Part shown: positions 1 to 8,335 of the stretch, piece by piece
Layout: each line of letters begins with the position of its first letter
Numbering within the stretch: the first letter of the stretch is position 1
From: JASLBX01 sp036373915
Lineage (GTDB): Bacteria; Actinomycetota; Actinomycetes; Jiangellales; Jiangellaceae
Reading direction: 5' to 3'
Length of the DNA stretch: 20,912 nucleotides
Assembly (NCBI GenBank): GCA_036373915.1
Contig: DASUUU010000122.1
Location: 1 to 20,912, forward strand
Position numbers and translations under genes: made by a program
Notes under the pieces: generated by a model
The model's database searches: none
The model's input: the letters and a program-made list of their open reading frames with translations, nothing else
Told to the model about the DNA's origin: nothing

Positions 1-3000
1 CGGTACGTCCCCGCTGAGACCGCGGGGAACTCGAAAGCGCCGTCGGCTCCCGTCGTGACCGGTTCGAGCGGTGTTCCTGCGAGCGTGGCGGTCGCGCCTG
101 CGATCGGGACGCCCGCTTCGTCGACGACCGTGCCGCTGACCGCACCGTCTCCCACGGCGGTGAGCGAGAAGTCGGCGGTGACGGTCCGGCCGGCACGAAT
201 CTCGACGGTCACGGACTCTTGGCTGTATCCGAACAGCGCAGCCGTGAGGGTCACCTGGCCGGGGAGGTCGCGCAGTTCGAAGCCGCCGTCGTCGCCGGCC
301 GTCACGCTCGCACCCGTCTCGGCCACCGTGATGGTTGCCGCGAGGCCGCCACCGTCGGGTCCGGTAACGGTGCCGGCAACCGTGCCGGTCGGATGGAAGG
401 CGTGGATGTTTCCCCGAGTGTCTGCGGTGACGAGCCGGTTGTCCGCGAAGGCGGCCGAGGACGTGACGTTCGCGTTGACCGGCTCGTCCCACACCAGCTT
501 CCCGGTGCCTGCATCGAGCGCCCACAGTCGCCAGTCGAGTTGAGACCCACCGATGACGTAGCCGTCATCTGTGACCATGACCGATGCGGTGACCGCACCG
601 TCGACGTCGTACCGCCACGCCGGTTCTCCGGAGGCGGCGTAGTACGCGACTACCGCGCCGAGGCCGTGCGACCCGGAGATCACCAGATCGCCGTAGACGG
701 CGGGGGTGCTGCCCTGGCCGTCGCCATGCCGGGCGTTCTCCCAGAGCAGCTCTCCAGTCGCGGCGTCGACGGCCAGCAGGCTGCCGCCACTGTCACCGTC
801 TGTCGTGGCGATGTAGACGGTGCCGTCGACAAGGCTCGGTCCGCCGACGAAGTAATCATCGGTCCGCGGATGCGTCCATTTCACCTGCCCGGTGGCAGCG
901 TCCAGTCCGATCAATTCACCGTCGTCGGCATTGCCGACCACCGCGATCCCGTCCGCGACGGCCGGCCCGGCGAACACAGTGGTGCCGACGTCGGTTGCCC
1001 AGATCTGCTCGCCGGTCGCCGCGTCGAGCGCGAACACCGTGTCCTCGCTGCCGGAGGTCGGCCCGGTCGCGGCGTACACGACGCCGTCATCGACGACCGG
1101 AGCGGTGTAGACGGTCAGCCGACCTGACGTTTCCACCGACCACTCGACCTCACCGGTCGCCGCATCGAGCGCGTACAGGCCGCCGTCGGTTCCCCCGCCG
1201 GTGTAGACCAGCCCGTCCGCAACGGCCGGTGCCCCCCGCAGGTTGGCGCCGGTGGTGAACGTCCACCGCTGATCGCCCGTGGCGGCGTCCAGGGCGAGCA
1301 GCCGTCCGCCCTCCGATCCGATGAAGACCATGCCGTCGTCGATGACCGGCGAGGCGAAGACCGTGTTGCTGCCCGCTTCCGCGCTCCAGCTGCGGACCAG
1401 CGATTCGGCGGCGATGCTGTCGCCGGCCAATCCGGTACGGGCGGGGTTGTTCTGGTACTGCGACCAGCCCGGTTCCCGAGGCTGGTCGAGCGTGTCGAGG
1501 GTGACGGCGACGTCAGCCGGTCCGTCGACCTCGACGTCCAGGGTCGCAGGCGCGTAGCCCGCTGCCGTCACTCTGAGAGTGTGCGACCCGGCGGCCACCG
1601 TGAGCTCGAACCGGCCTTCTGCGTCGGTACGAACTGCCGGCACCGGGGCGTTCTCGAGCACGACCCGAGCGTCCTCGACGGGCCCGCCGGGCCCGCTGAC
1701 CGTGCCGGTGAGCTTGTGGGACGCAGCGACATCCAGCGCCGCGTCGAAGGTGGTCGACTCACCGACGGTGATGGTGACGGTGGCCGTTTGGGTTACGTAG
1801 CCGTAGGCCGCCACGGTGACGTCCTGGGCACCTTCGGGCAGCATGAGCTCGTACGCCCCGGTGTCCGGGTCCGACGTGGTGGACTGGCCGGCCGCCTCCA
1901 CGGTTGCCTCGACCGGTCCGTCCGGACCGGTGATCGTGCCGGTCAGCGTGCCGGAGTGGGCGACCCGCGTGACAGCCGCGTAGGCGTCGACGATGCCGGA
2001 GCCGTACCGGTTGTTCGGGACGGCGCCCATGTGCGGCTCGACGCGGGCACTGGCTTGCAGATGCTCGCGGATCTCGTCGACGGTCAGGTCGGGGTTCGCC
2101 GAAAGCATCAGCGCCACCACGCCGGTCGCATGCGGTGTGGCCATCGACGTTCCGGAGATCGTGCGGTAGCCCTCGGCGATCAGGTCCGTCGGCCAGGTCG
2201 ACCGGATCTGCTGGCCCGGCGCGCTGACCTGCGGCTTGATGTAGGTCTCACCGTCCCAGACGACCGGGCCGCGGCTAGAGAAGCTCGCGATCACGTCGTC
2301 GCTGTCGGTTGCGCCGATGCCGATCGCGTGCGGGAAGCTCCCCGGCGATCCGACGGTTCCCGGAGCCGGCCCGGTGTTGCCGTTGGCGAACATGGGGACG
2401 ATGCCGGCCGCGACCCAGGCCTCGACGTCGTCCCAGAACGTGGTGATGTTGGGCCCGTTCGCGCCCCAGGAGTTGTTCACCACGTGGGGCGCCGCGGCCG
2501 GGTCGCCCCCTGGTGCGAGCATCCATTCGAACGCGGCATGGATGATCGATTCGCTGGTCGAGCCGCCGTCACGGAATATCTTGGCCGCGATCCACTCCGC
2601 CTCCGGGGCCACGCCGGTGATCTCGCCCGGTGCGCTGCCGACGACACTGCCGGCCACATGCGTGCCGTGGCCGTGGCCGTCGCCCGGCTCCGGGTAGTTC
2701 TCGCCGGTACCGACCCACCAGCTCGACTCGGTGTCGCCGTCGTTGCCGCGCCAGGACACGGCGAGCGCCGGGTGGCCACCGTCCACGCCGCTGTCCATGA
2801 TTCCAACGACGACGCCGTCACCCCGGACGCCGTACTCACCCCAGGTGTCCGGCGCGTTGACGTGCTCGAGCGGCCAGCTCGGCAGCAGCGGCTCTCCGGT
2901 TTCCTCGATCGGCTCGTCGAGTGTTATCTCGGCATCGAGAGTGATGCTTGCGACGTCCGGCGACGCGGCGAGCGCGTCCAGCGCCTCAGCGTCGATCGTG

Positions 3001-3536
3001 GCCGCGAACCCGTTGAAGATCCAGAACGGTGTGACGCTGGTCGCGTGCTCGTCCAGGACAGCACGAACCCTGCCCTGGGATCGTTCGGCAGCATTGCGAA
3101 GCCCGTCGACAACCGCCTCGGCACGGGCGGTGCGCGCCGCCTCGGCCACCTGACGCGGCGTCGCCCGATTACGCCGGGCGGCGTCGGCCGCAGCATTCGC
3201 CTGCCGGTCCGCTTCCTGCTGGAGGGCGCCGATGTCCGCCTGCTCGGTGAGCCTGATGACGACGGCCGCCTCGCCATCTGCGGCCACCGCCGCCTCGACC
3301 GACTCGTCGACTCCTGACGGCGGTGCGGGCGAGCCGCTAGGGATCTCCCCGGCTCCGAACTCTCCGGGATCGAGACCGAGGCCGTCCCACACGTCGGCGG
3401 ACTCTCCTGGCTCTGCCACCGGGCTTGCCGGCAACTGCTGCGCGGAAGGCTGTGCCGCGGGCACGGCAGCGGCTACGGGGAGTAGCCCGAACGCAAGGGC
3501 GAGGCTCAGACCAAGGACGATCGATCGTCGGGCCAC
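1..3536 (-). CDS. Secreted subtilisin-like (S8, bacillopeptidase F-type) protease with beta-propeller, 3' end outside window
   Basis: About 1,178 residues are visible and the frame is still open at the left edge. I chose GTG at 3536 because GAGGAGG lies 8 nt upstream; an ATG at 3543 is in another frame and soon stops. Residues 1-28 look like a Sec signal peptide. A propeptide-like region (about 95-195) precedes the catalytic domain, whose triad is readable: Asp248 in MDSGVD, His290 in GHGTHVAG, Ser464 in GTSMATPH, with Asn387 as probable oxyanion residue. Two carboxypeptidase-regulatory-like domains follow (about 525-680). A PQQ-like propeller (about 690-1045) then shows seven A-L-D-A-A-T-G-x3-W type repeats plus a weaker eighth, and two more regulatory-like domains follow, the last cut by the edge. 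Expected role: extracellular proteolysis, with the propeller and Ig-like domains for binding or anchoring. Family call is secure; substrate is unknown. Confidence 0.93.
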   Translation of the reverse strand, partial: MARRSIVLGLSLALAFGLLPVAAAVPAAQPSAQQLPASPVAEPGESADVWDGLGLDPGEFGAGEIPSGSPAPPSGVDESVEAAVAADGEAAVVIRLTEQADIGALQQEADRQANAAADAARRNRATPRQVAEAARTARAEAVVDGLRNAAERSQGRVRAVLDEHATSVTPFWIFNGFAATIDAEALDALAASPDVASITLDAEITLDEPIEETGEPLLPSWPLEHVNAPDTWGEYGVRGDGVVVGIMDSGVDGGHPALAVSWRGNDGDTESSWWVGTGENYPEPGDGHGHGTHVAGSVVGSAPGEITGVAPEAEWIAAKIFRDGGSTSESIIHAAFEWMLAPGGDPAAAPHVVNNSWGANGPNITTFWDDVEAWVAAGIVPMFANGNTGPAPGTVGSPGSFPHAIGIGATDSDDVIASFSSRGPVVWDGETYIKPQVSAPGQQIRSTWPTDLIAEGYRTISGTSMATPHATGVVALMLSANPDLTVDEIREHLQASARVEPHMGAVPNNRYGSGIVDAYAAVTRVAHSGTLTGTITGPDGPVEATVEAAGQSTTSDPDTGAYELMLPEGAQDVTVAAYGYVTQTATVTITVGESTTFDAALDVAASHKLTGTVSGPGGPVEDARVVLENAPVPAVRTDAEGRFELTVAAGSHTLRVTAAGYAPATLDVEVDGPADVAVTLDTLDQPREPGWSQYQNNPARTGLAGDSIAAESLVRSWSAEAGSNTVFASPVIDDGMVFIGSEGGRLLALDAATGDQRWTFTTGANLRGAPAVADGLVYTGGGTDGGLYALDAATGEVEWSVETSGRLTVYTAPVVDDGVVYAATGPTSGSEDTVFALDAATGEQIWATDVGTTVFAGPAVADGIAVVGNADDGELIGLDAATGQVKWTHPRTDDYFVGGPSLVDGTVYIATTDGDSGGSLLAVDAATGELLWENARHGDGQGSTPAVYGDLVISGSHGLGAVVAYYAASGEPAWRYDVDGAVTASVMVTDDGYVIGGSQLDWRLWALDAGTGKLVWDEPVNANVTSSAAFADNRLVTADTRGNIHAFHPTGTVAGTVTGPDGGGLAATITVAETGASVTAGDDGGFELRDLPGQVTLTAALFGYSQESVTVEIRAGRTVTADFSLTAVGDGAVSGTVVDEAGVPIAGATATLAGTPLEPVTTGADGAFEFPAVSAGTY

Positions 3537-3607
3537 GGCACATACCTCCTCGATGGGAAGGCGACCGCTACCCCCGGCTGGGTCTGCCAACTACTGGAAC
3601 GATCAGA

Positions 3608-3636
3608 ACCCTAGGTGTGACACGGAGTCGTGTAAA
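3608..3636 (-). promoter_or_regulatory. Promoter of the secreted protease with internal palindrome
   Basis: Read on the minus strand, a -35 box TTTACA (3636-3631) and a -10 box TAGGGT (3613-3608) are separated by exactly 17 nt, giving a leader of about 65 nt before the GTG start. Between the boxes lies a 14-bp inverted repeat, ACACG-gagt-CGTGT (3620-3633), well placed for a repressor. The TetR gene directly upstream is an obvious candidate ligand, but that link is inference. Confidence 0.6.
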
Positions 3637-3677
3637 GGCTTTCTCTGCGGTAGCCGGGGTGGAAAACGACCCGCATC

Positions 3678-4301
3678 TCAGCTCCGCCTCGCCGAAAGCG
3701 TGAAGGCCGCCCGGAACAGCAACGCCATGTGCTCGGCATACTGCTCGCGAGACCACTCCCGCTCGACCAGCAGGCCTTCCAGGACGTCCCAGGACATCAA
3801 GGCCCACAGCATGTCGGCGGCGGTATCGACGGTCCAGGGCGGTGCGAGATTGCCCTCGGCGGCGAGCCAGGCCATCAGACGCCCGCAACCCGACCTCCAG
3901 CGCCGCATGATCTCGGCCCGCATCGCCGTGGCGTCGGGATCGGCCCGCCGAACCTGGTCGACTGCTCGAGCGATGAGCATGATCCGCGGGTGGGCGCGAG
4001 CCAGGTGATGCGCCCACTCGTCCAGGGCAGCCAGGGAGTCGGGCGAATCCCAGACGCGTTGCAGTGAAACACCGAGATCTTCTGCCTGCCCGAGGTGCAG
4101 CAGCAACTCGGCAAGCAGTTCGGCCCGGCTGTCGAAGTGCAGGTAGACCGCCCGACGCGACACCCCCGCACGCTCCGCGACGCCGGCCATGGTGAGCGAA
4201 TCGAAGCCGTCCTCCTCGATGATCGCTCGCGCCGCTGCCAGGAGTGCTTCGGCTGTCCGCCTGCTCCGGGCGTTCTGCGGCTGGACGATCGCCTTGGCCA
4301 A
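3678..4301 (-). CDS. TetR/AcrR-family transcriptional regulator
   Basis: A 207-residue protein with a TetR-type DNA-binding domain at about residues 14-62: the helix-turn-helix reads LTMAGVAERAGVSRRAVYLHF, followed by the usual acidic ligand-binding half with Trp-rich helices near the C-terminus. The frame stays open to 4550, but there is no family similarity before the stretch AKAIVQPQNARSRRTAEALL. I therefore chose TTG at 4301, preceded by a GGGGG Shine-Dalgarno-like run, giving the normal family length of about 200. It is divergent from the PPOX gene and lies 141 bp upstream of the protease on the same strand, so it could control itself, either neighbour, or both. The ligand cannot be predicted. 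Confidence 0.88.
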   Translation of the reverse strand: MAKAIVQPQNARSRRTAEALLAAARAIIEEDGFDSLTMAGVAERAGVSRRAVYLHFDSRAELLAELLLHLGQAEDLGVSLQRVWDSPDSLAALDEWAHHLARAHPRIMLIARAVDQVRRADPDATAMRAEIMRRWRSGCGRLMAWLAAEGNLAPPWTVDTAADMLWALMSWDVLEGLLVEREWSREQYAEHMALLFRAAFTLSARRS

Positions 4302-4339
4302 TGAGCCCCCAACCCCGGAAATAACTTCGCACCGCGTGC

Positions 4340-4352
4340 ACTTAGATGAAGT
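4340..4352. promoter_or_regulatory. Possible TetR operator between the divergent genes
   Basis: ACTT-agatg-AAGT is a short inverted repeat in the 81-bp gap between the TetR and PPOX starts, next to the palindrome GTATAC (4351-4356). An ACTTC at 4323-4327 pairs with the same GAAGT. Arms are short, so this is a candidate from position only. Confidence 0.3.
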
Positions 4353-4382
4353 ATACGCTCCGTGAACTTTCTTGGAGGGATC

Positions 4383-4778
4383 ATGACCACGCAGAATGCA
4401 GGGATCTTCACCGCCGCCGAGCTCGACTACTTGCAGTCCGAACGCCGCTTGGCCAGGGTGGCGACGGTCGGGTCCGATGGCACGCCGCACGTGACGCCCG
4501 TCGGGTGGGCGTACAACGCGGACGCGGGTGTCATCGAGGTCAGCGGCCACAATTTCGCCGCGACGAAGAAGTTCCGGGACGTCGCCGCGACCGGCCGGGC
4601 GGCAGTGGTGATCGACGACGTCTTACCCCCTTGGCAGCCCAGGGGCATCGAGATCCGCGGCAGGGCCGAGGCGGTCGACGGACCCACGCCGATGATCCGG
4701 ATTCACCCGACCAGGATCGTCGCCTGGGGCATCGACGACCGGCAGGGACGCAACGCCCGAGACGTGCCGCCGAGCTGA
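4383..4778 (+). CDS. PPOX-class (probably F420-dependent) flavin/deazaflavin oxidoreductase
   Basis: A 131-residue protein of the pyridoxamine-5'-phosphate-oxidase-like split-barrel fold. The N-terminal half has the typical run LARVATVGSDGTPHVTPVG; a later segment, GHNFAATKKFRDVAATGRAA, matches the PPOX-class F420-dependent oxidoreductase family of actinobacteria; the C-terminal strand has GIEIRGRAEAV. I chose ATG at 4383 because GGAGGG lies four bases upstream; ATG at 4362 would add seven non-conserved residues. Family members bind F420 or FMN and reduce small molecules, but the substrate is unknown. Divergent from the TetR gene, which may regulate it; convergent with the DinB-family gene. 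Confidence 0.85.
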   Translation: MTTQNAGIFTAAELDYLQSERRLARVATVGSDGTPHVTPVGWAYNADAGVIEVSGHNFAATKKFRDVAATGRAAVVIDDVLPPWQPRGIEIRGRAEAVDGPTPMIRIHPTRIVAWGIDDRQGRNARDVPPS

Positions 4779-4794
4779 CTCAGCCGGTGCGGTC

Positions 4795-4866
4795 CGCGTC
4801 GTCAGGGGGCTGGCCGCACGCGTCGTCAGGGCCTGGCCGCACGCGTCGTCAGGGGGCCGGCCCGCC
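4795..4866. repeat. Short tandem repeat, 23-24 bp unit, three copies
   Basis: Three near-identical units starting CGCGTCGTCAGGG lie at 4795-4818, 4819-4841 and 4842-4866 (the last diverging at its end). Weaker echoes of the TCGTC core continue to about 4905. The repeat fills the 70 bp between the PPOX and DinB genes. The DinB stop codon (4849-4851) lies inside the third copy, so the last residues of that protein are repeat-derived. Confidence 0.8.
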
Positions 4867-5463
4867 CGCTTCGTCAACGGGGCGACGACCTGCTTCGTCG
4901 GCGACGCGGCGGAGCCGCTCGACGTAGTCGGACCACCACGTCTCGTCGCTGTCCGGCAGATTGGTGTTGGCCGCCCGCAGCCCGGCCGCGCCGTCGATGA
5001 GCTCCCGGATGATGTCCGCGTGCCCAGCATGCCGCGCCGTCTCGTCGATCACGTGGACGAGGATCTGCTGCAGCGTGACCTGCTGCCTGTCAGGTCGCCA
5101 CCACGGCACCCGCCCCGACGCATCCAGTTCGAGGGCTTCGATCGTCCGGTCCGCGTGCGCACAAGCCCGGCGGTAGAAGGCGACGACCCAGTCGCGCGAT
5201 TGGTCAACGGTCGCCCACATGTCGGCGTTCACCTCGGCGCCGGAATCGAGCCAGGGCATCGGTTCGCCGGCCGGCCGGTCGAAGACGGTTCCGAAGTACT
5301 CGAACTCCATGCTCGCCACGTGCTTGACGAGCCCGAGCAGGTTGGTGCCGGTCGGCGTCATCGGCCAACGGGCGTCCCGCTCATCCAATCCGTCAAGCTT
5401 CCACAGCAGGGAGTCGCGCTCGGCCTGCAGATACTTCTGCAAGGTTTCCTTGTGCGTAGCCAC
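4849..5463 (-). CDS. DinB-family (DUF664-like) metal-binding protein
   Basis: A 204-residue four-helix-bundle protein of the DinB/YfiT superfamily. The conserved histidines are visible: His48 in LVKHVASMEF, and His137, His145 and His148 in VHVIDETARHAGHADIIRE, the usual divalent-metal site of DUF664-type members. Such proteins include thiol-dependent transferases (mycothiol or bacillithiol S-transferases, maleylpyruvate isomerase); the substrate here is unknown. The start is GTG at 5463, supported by a TACCGT box 7 nt upstream and the MATHKETLQKYLQAERDSLL N-terminus. The tail DEAGRRPVDEAGGPAP contains duplicated DEAG and lies within a tandem-repeat zone, so the C-terminus may have been remodelled. 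It lies 26 bp behind the KTSC gene on the same strand. Confidence 0.88.
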   Translation of the reverse strand: MATHKETLQKYLQAERDSLLWKLDGLDERDARWPMTPTGTNLLGLVKHVASMEFEYFGTVFDRPAGEPMPWLDSGAEVNADMWATVDQSRDWVVAFYRRACAHADRTIEALELDASGRVPWWRPDRQQVTLQQILVHVIDETARHAGHADIIRELIDGAAGLRAANTNLPDSDETWWSDYVERLRRVADEAGRRPVDEAGGPAP

Positions 5464-5470
5464 AGCACCG

Positions 5471-5476
5471 ACGGTA
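5471..5476 (-). promoter_or_regulatory. -10 box (TACCGT) of the DinB-family gene, leaderless type
   Basis: On the minus strand TACCGT ends 7 nt before the GTG start, the spacing expected for a leaderless actinobacterial transcript. No convincing -35 box is visible. Confidence 0.45.
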
Positions 5477-5489
5477 GCGGCCGGCTCTG

Positions 5490-5708
5490 TCAGGCTTCGC
5501 CCACGTGAACACTCGGGTATCTCGGCTTTATGCGCTCGTTGACGAACCGGCCCAGGCTGTCGGATCGCAACAACGCGCCGTACACGATGCGCTCGACGCC
5601 GAGGTAGCGATACACCTCACCGGAGGTGAACTCCACCTCGAGAGTTCGGCTCGCCCGGTCGTAACCGACAGAGCGCACGGCGGATGAGTTGACCAGCTGA
5701 CGTATCAT
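5490..5708 (-). CDS. KTSC domain-containing small protein
   Basis: A 72-residue protein made almost entirely of a KTSC domain. Visible marks: SSAVRSVGYDRASRTLEVEF, then GEVYRYLGVERIVYGALL, then the terminal DSLGRFVNERIKPRYP that matches the family's S-x-G-x-[FY]-x-N-x-x-I-[RK] ending. The canonical Lys-Thr-Ser-Cys box itself is not kept in this copy, which is common in the family. The ATG at 5708 is preceded by GGAG three nt upstream, a tight spacing. The domain also occurs on lysyl-tRNA synthetase-related and phage proteins; its function is not established. Upstream of, and probably co-oriented with, the DinB gene; divergent from the DUF5655 gene. Confidence 0.8.
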   Translation of the reverse strand: MIRQLVNSSAVRSVGYDRASRTLEVEFTSGEVYRYLGVERIVYGALLRSDSLGRFVNERIKPRYPSVHVGEA

Positions 5709-5802
5709 GATCTCCAGTGCCGATCATCGGCCAGATGCGGCTCCGACTCAAGCGACCGGGCGGCGTGGCGTCCGGCCCGTCATCAGGTGGGACGGATCGA
5801 CT

Positions 5803-6186
5803 ATGGCGAGCGACGTCACACCTGAGCGGTTCCTTGCCGGCACCGATTCGGGGGTCGCCGTCTTCCGCTGGGTGCGTCATGTCCTAGCGGACAGCGGGTT
5901 CGATTTCACGGTGAGCACGTCGAAGAGCCAAGTCGCGTTCCGTCGGCGTCGCGGCTTCGCCTACCTCTGGCTCCCGGGTCAATACCTTCGCCGCTCGAAC
6001 GCGGACGTCGTGCTGTCACTTGCACTGGGCCGGGAGCTTGCGTCCAGCCGGTTCAAGGAGATAACCCGCTCCGCACCGGCCCTGTGGATGCACCACCTCG
6101 AGGTCAACTCCGTCGACGAGCTGGACGACGAGATCGCGGCCTGGCTCAGAGAAGCCGCAGAAGCCGCCGGACCCGCTACACGTTGA
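5803..6186 (+). CDS. DUF5655-like hypothetical protein
   Basis: A 127-residue soluble protein. The frame is open from 5707, but the first 32 codons are low-complexity Arg/Pro-rich and unlike any family start, so I place the start at ATG 5803 (MASDVTPERFLAG), with a weak GGACGGA upstream. The core, VSTSKSQVAFRRRRGFAYLW, followed by a run of Val/Leu and the segment ALWMHHLEVNSVDELDD, resembles the C-terminal DUF5655 domain found in small actinobacterial proteins, often with DUF4287. No catalytic motif is apparent and function is unknown. Its stop codon lies in a 15-bp sequence repeated at the 3' end of ychF. Confidence 0.72.
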   Translation: MASDVTPERFLAGTDSGVAVFRWVRHVLADSGFDFTVSTSKSQVAFRRRRGFAYLWLPGQYLRRSNADVVLSLALGRELASSRFKEITRSAPALWMHHLEVNSVDELDDEIAAWLREAAEAAGPATR

Positions 6187-6192
6187 AGCGGA
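6178..6192. repeat. 15-bp direct repeat, copy 1 (flanks GNAT gene)
   Basis: ACACGTTGAAGCGGA here recurs exactly at 7091-7105, where it encodes the last codons of ychF. The two copies bracket the GNAT acetyltransferase and its promoter. Confidence 0.55.
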
Positions 6193-6389
6193 GATCCCGC
6201 GGGGTTTTGGCTGTCGTTGGTCATAGCCGGTCGATGTCACTTCCGGGCGTACCGCAGATCCGCTGGCCACGCTCTGGCAATGGGTGCGAGTGCTTTCGAC
6301 GCCTTGATCGAGTCCGGCCCGCCGCCGATCCTTAGCAGCGATCCGGGCAAGCTCCGACGATGCGAACGTAGATCGTCCGCTGATGTGTT

Positions 6390-6395
6390 TACGAT
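6390..6395 (+). promoter_or_regulatory. -10 box (TACGAT) of the GNAT gene, leaderless type
   Basis: TACGAT ends 7 nt before ATG 6403. There is no Shine-Dalgarno sequence. The rest of the 216-bp gap (6187-6402) shows no gene or clear repeat. Confidence 0.5.
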
Positions 6396-6402
6396 CGGCG
6401 GC

Positions 6403-6984
6403 ATGGTGACAAGTGGCTACTCGATTCAGCCGTTGACTGCTGACACGTGGAACGCGTTCGCCGGCCTGGTGGAGCGGCACAACGGGATCTTCGGTGGGTG
6501 CTGGTGCATCCACTTCCACCCCGATTGTGCCGAGCGGGGGCAGGGCTACGAGGGCAACCGCGCGCTGAAGAAACGGCTGATCGAGGCCGGACAGGCCCAT
6601 GCGGCGCTGGTGATGGTTGGCGATGAGGCGATCGCGTGGGCGGAGTACGGCACTCCGGATGAGCTGCCGAACATCCATCATCGCAAGCAGTACCTCGCCG
6701 AGGCCGACGTCATTCCCGACTACCGCATCACCTGCATCTTCGTCGACAAGCGTTACCGCGGACAGGGCTACGCCAAGGTGGCTCTGGCCGGTGCGCTCGA
6801 TCTGATTGCAGCGCAGGGTGGCGGTGTGGTCGAGGGATACCCGCACGAGACCGGTGAGAACAGGATGAACAACTCCTTCGTCTACAACGGCACACGCATG
6901 ATGTACGAGCAAGCCGGCTTCGAGTTCGTCCGCTCCAAGGGGATGAAGAACACCGTCATGCGCCGCACAATCCAGCCGGCCTGA
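6403..6984 (+). CDS. GNAT-family N-acetyltransferase
   Basis: A 193-residue single-domain GNAT protein. The acetyl-CoA pyrophosphate-binding motif A is visible as VDKRYRGQGYAKVAL at about residues 115-128, following the strand ITCIFV. A cysteine/histidine-rich stretch, GGCWCIHFHP (31-40), is a hallmark of one actinobacterial GNAT subgroup. A later segment, NNSFVYNGTRMMYEQAGFEF, is the usual motif B region. The frame is open upstream to 6217, but ATG 6403 is favoured by the TACGAT box 7 nt upstream and by the fold boundary. Substrate (small molecule, peptide or antibiotic) is not predictable. It is a lone gene between the DUF5655 gene and the convergent ychF, bracketed by a 15-bp direct repeat. 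Confidence 0.85.
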   Translation: MVTSGYSIQPLTADTWNAFAGLVERHNGIFGGCWCIHFHPDCAERGQGYEGNRALKKRLIEAGQAHAALVMVGDEAIAWAEYGTPDELPNIHHRKQYLAEADVIPDYRITCIFVDKRYRGQGYAKVALAGALDLIAAQGGGVVEGYPHETGENRMNNSFVYNGTRMMYEQAGFEFVRSKGMKNTVMRRTIQPA

Positions 6985-7088
6985 ACCTGCCCAACCGCCC
7001 GACCCTGAGAAAGGCCGCCCACAAACGAGGTAACGCGCGTGCGGACTGCGAGGCTTCATACCCCCTCTGACCTGCGGAACGGGCTGAT

Positions 7089-8162
<1,074 letters not shown>

Positions 8163-8170
8163 GAGCGTCA

Positions 8171-8176
8171 AGGGTA
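8171..8176 (-). promoter_or_regulatory. -10 box (TACCCT) of ychF
   Basis: On the minus strand TACCCT ends 8 nt before the GTG start at 8162, again without a Shine-Dalgarno sequence. It overlaps the alternative TTG start. Confidence 0.4.
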
Positions 8177-8335
8177 CGTCCCGCCCCGTCGATCGGCGTC
8201 CTCAGCATCGCCGCCGGCCGCACACGGCGGAGGCCCAAGGCGGACGCCCGATTCGGCGTGCTCCGGCGGCGCCGAGCGACCACGCACCGTCGCGCCTCCC
8301 GGAACTTGTCGGGGGTACCCGGCAGAGTAGGCGCC

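Noticed and set aside
1581..3317. Long plus-strand open frame of 578 codons
   Set aside because: It is exactly antisense, in codon register, to the protease catalytic region. The product is Arg/Gly/Val-rich with no recognisable domain; the minus strand carries a full subtilase triad.
4795..4866. CRISPR array
   Set aside because: The units are directly adjacent without unique spacers, and no cas genes are present.
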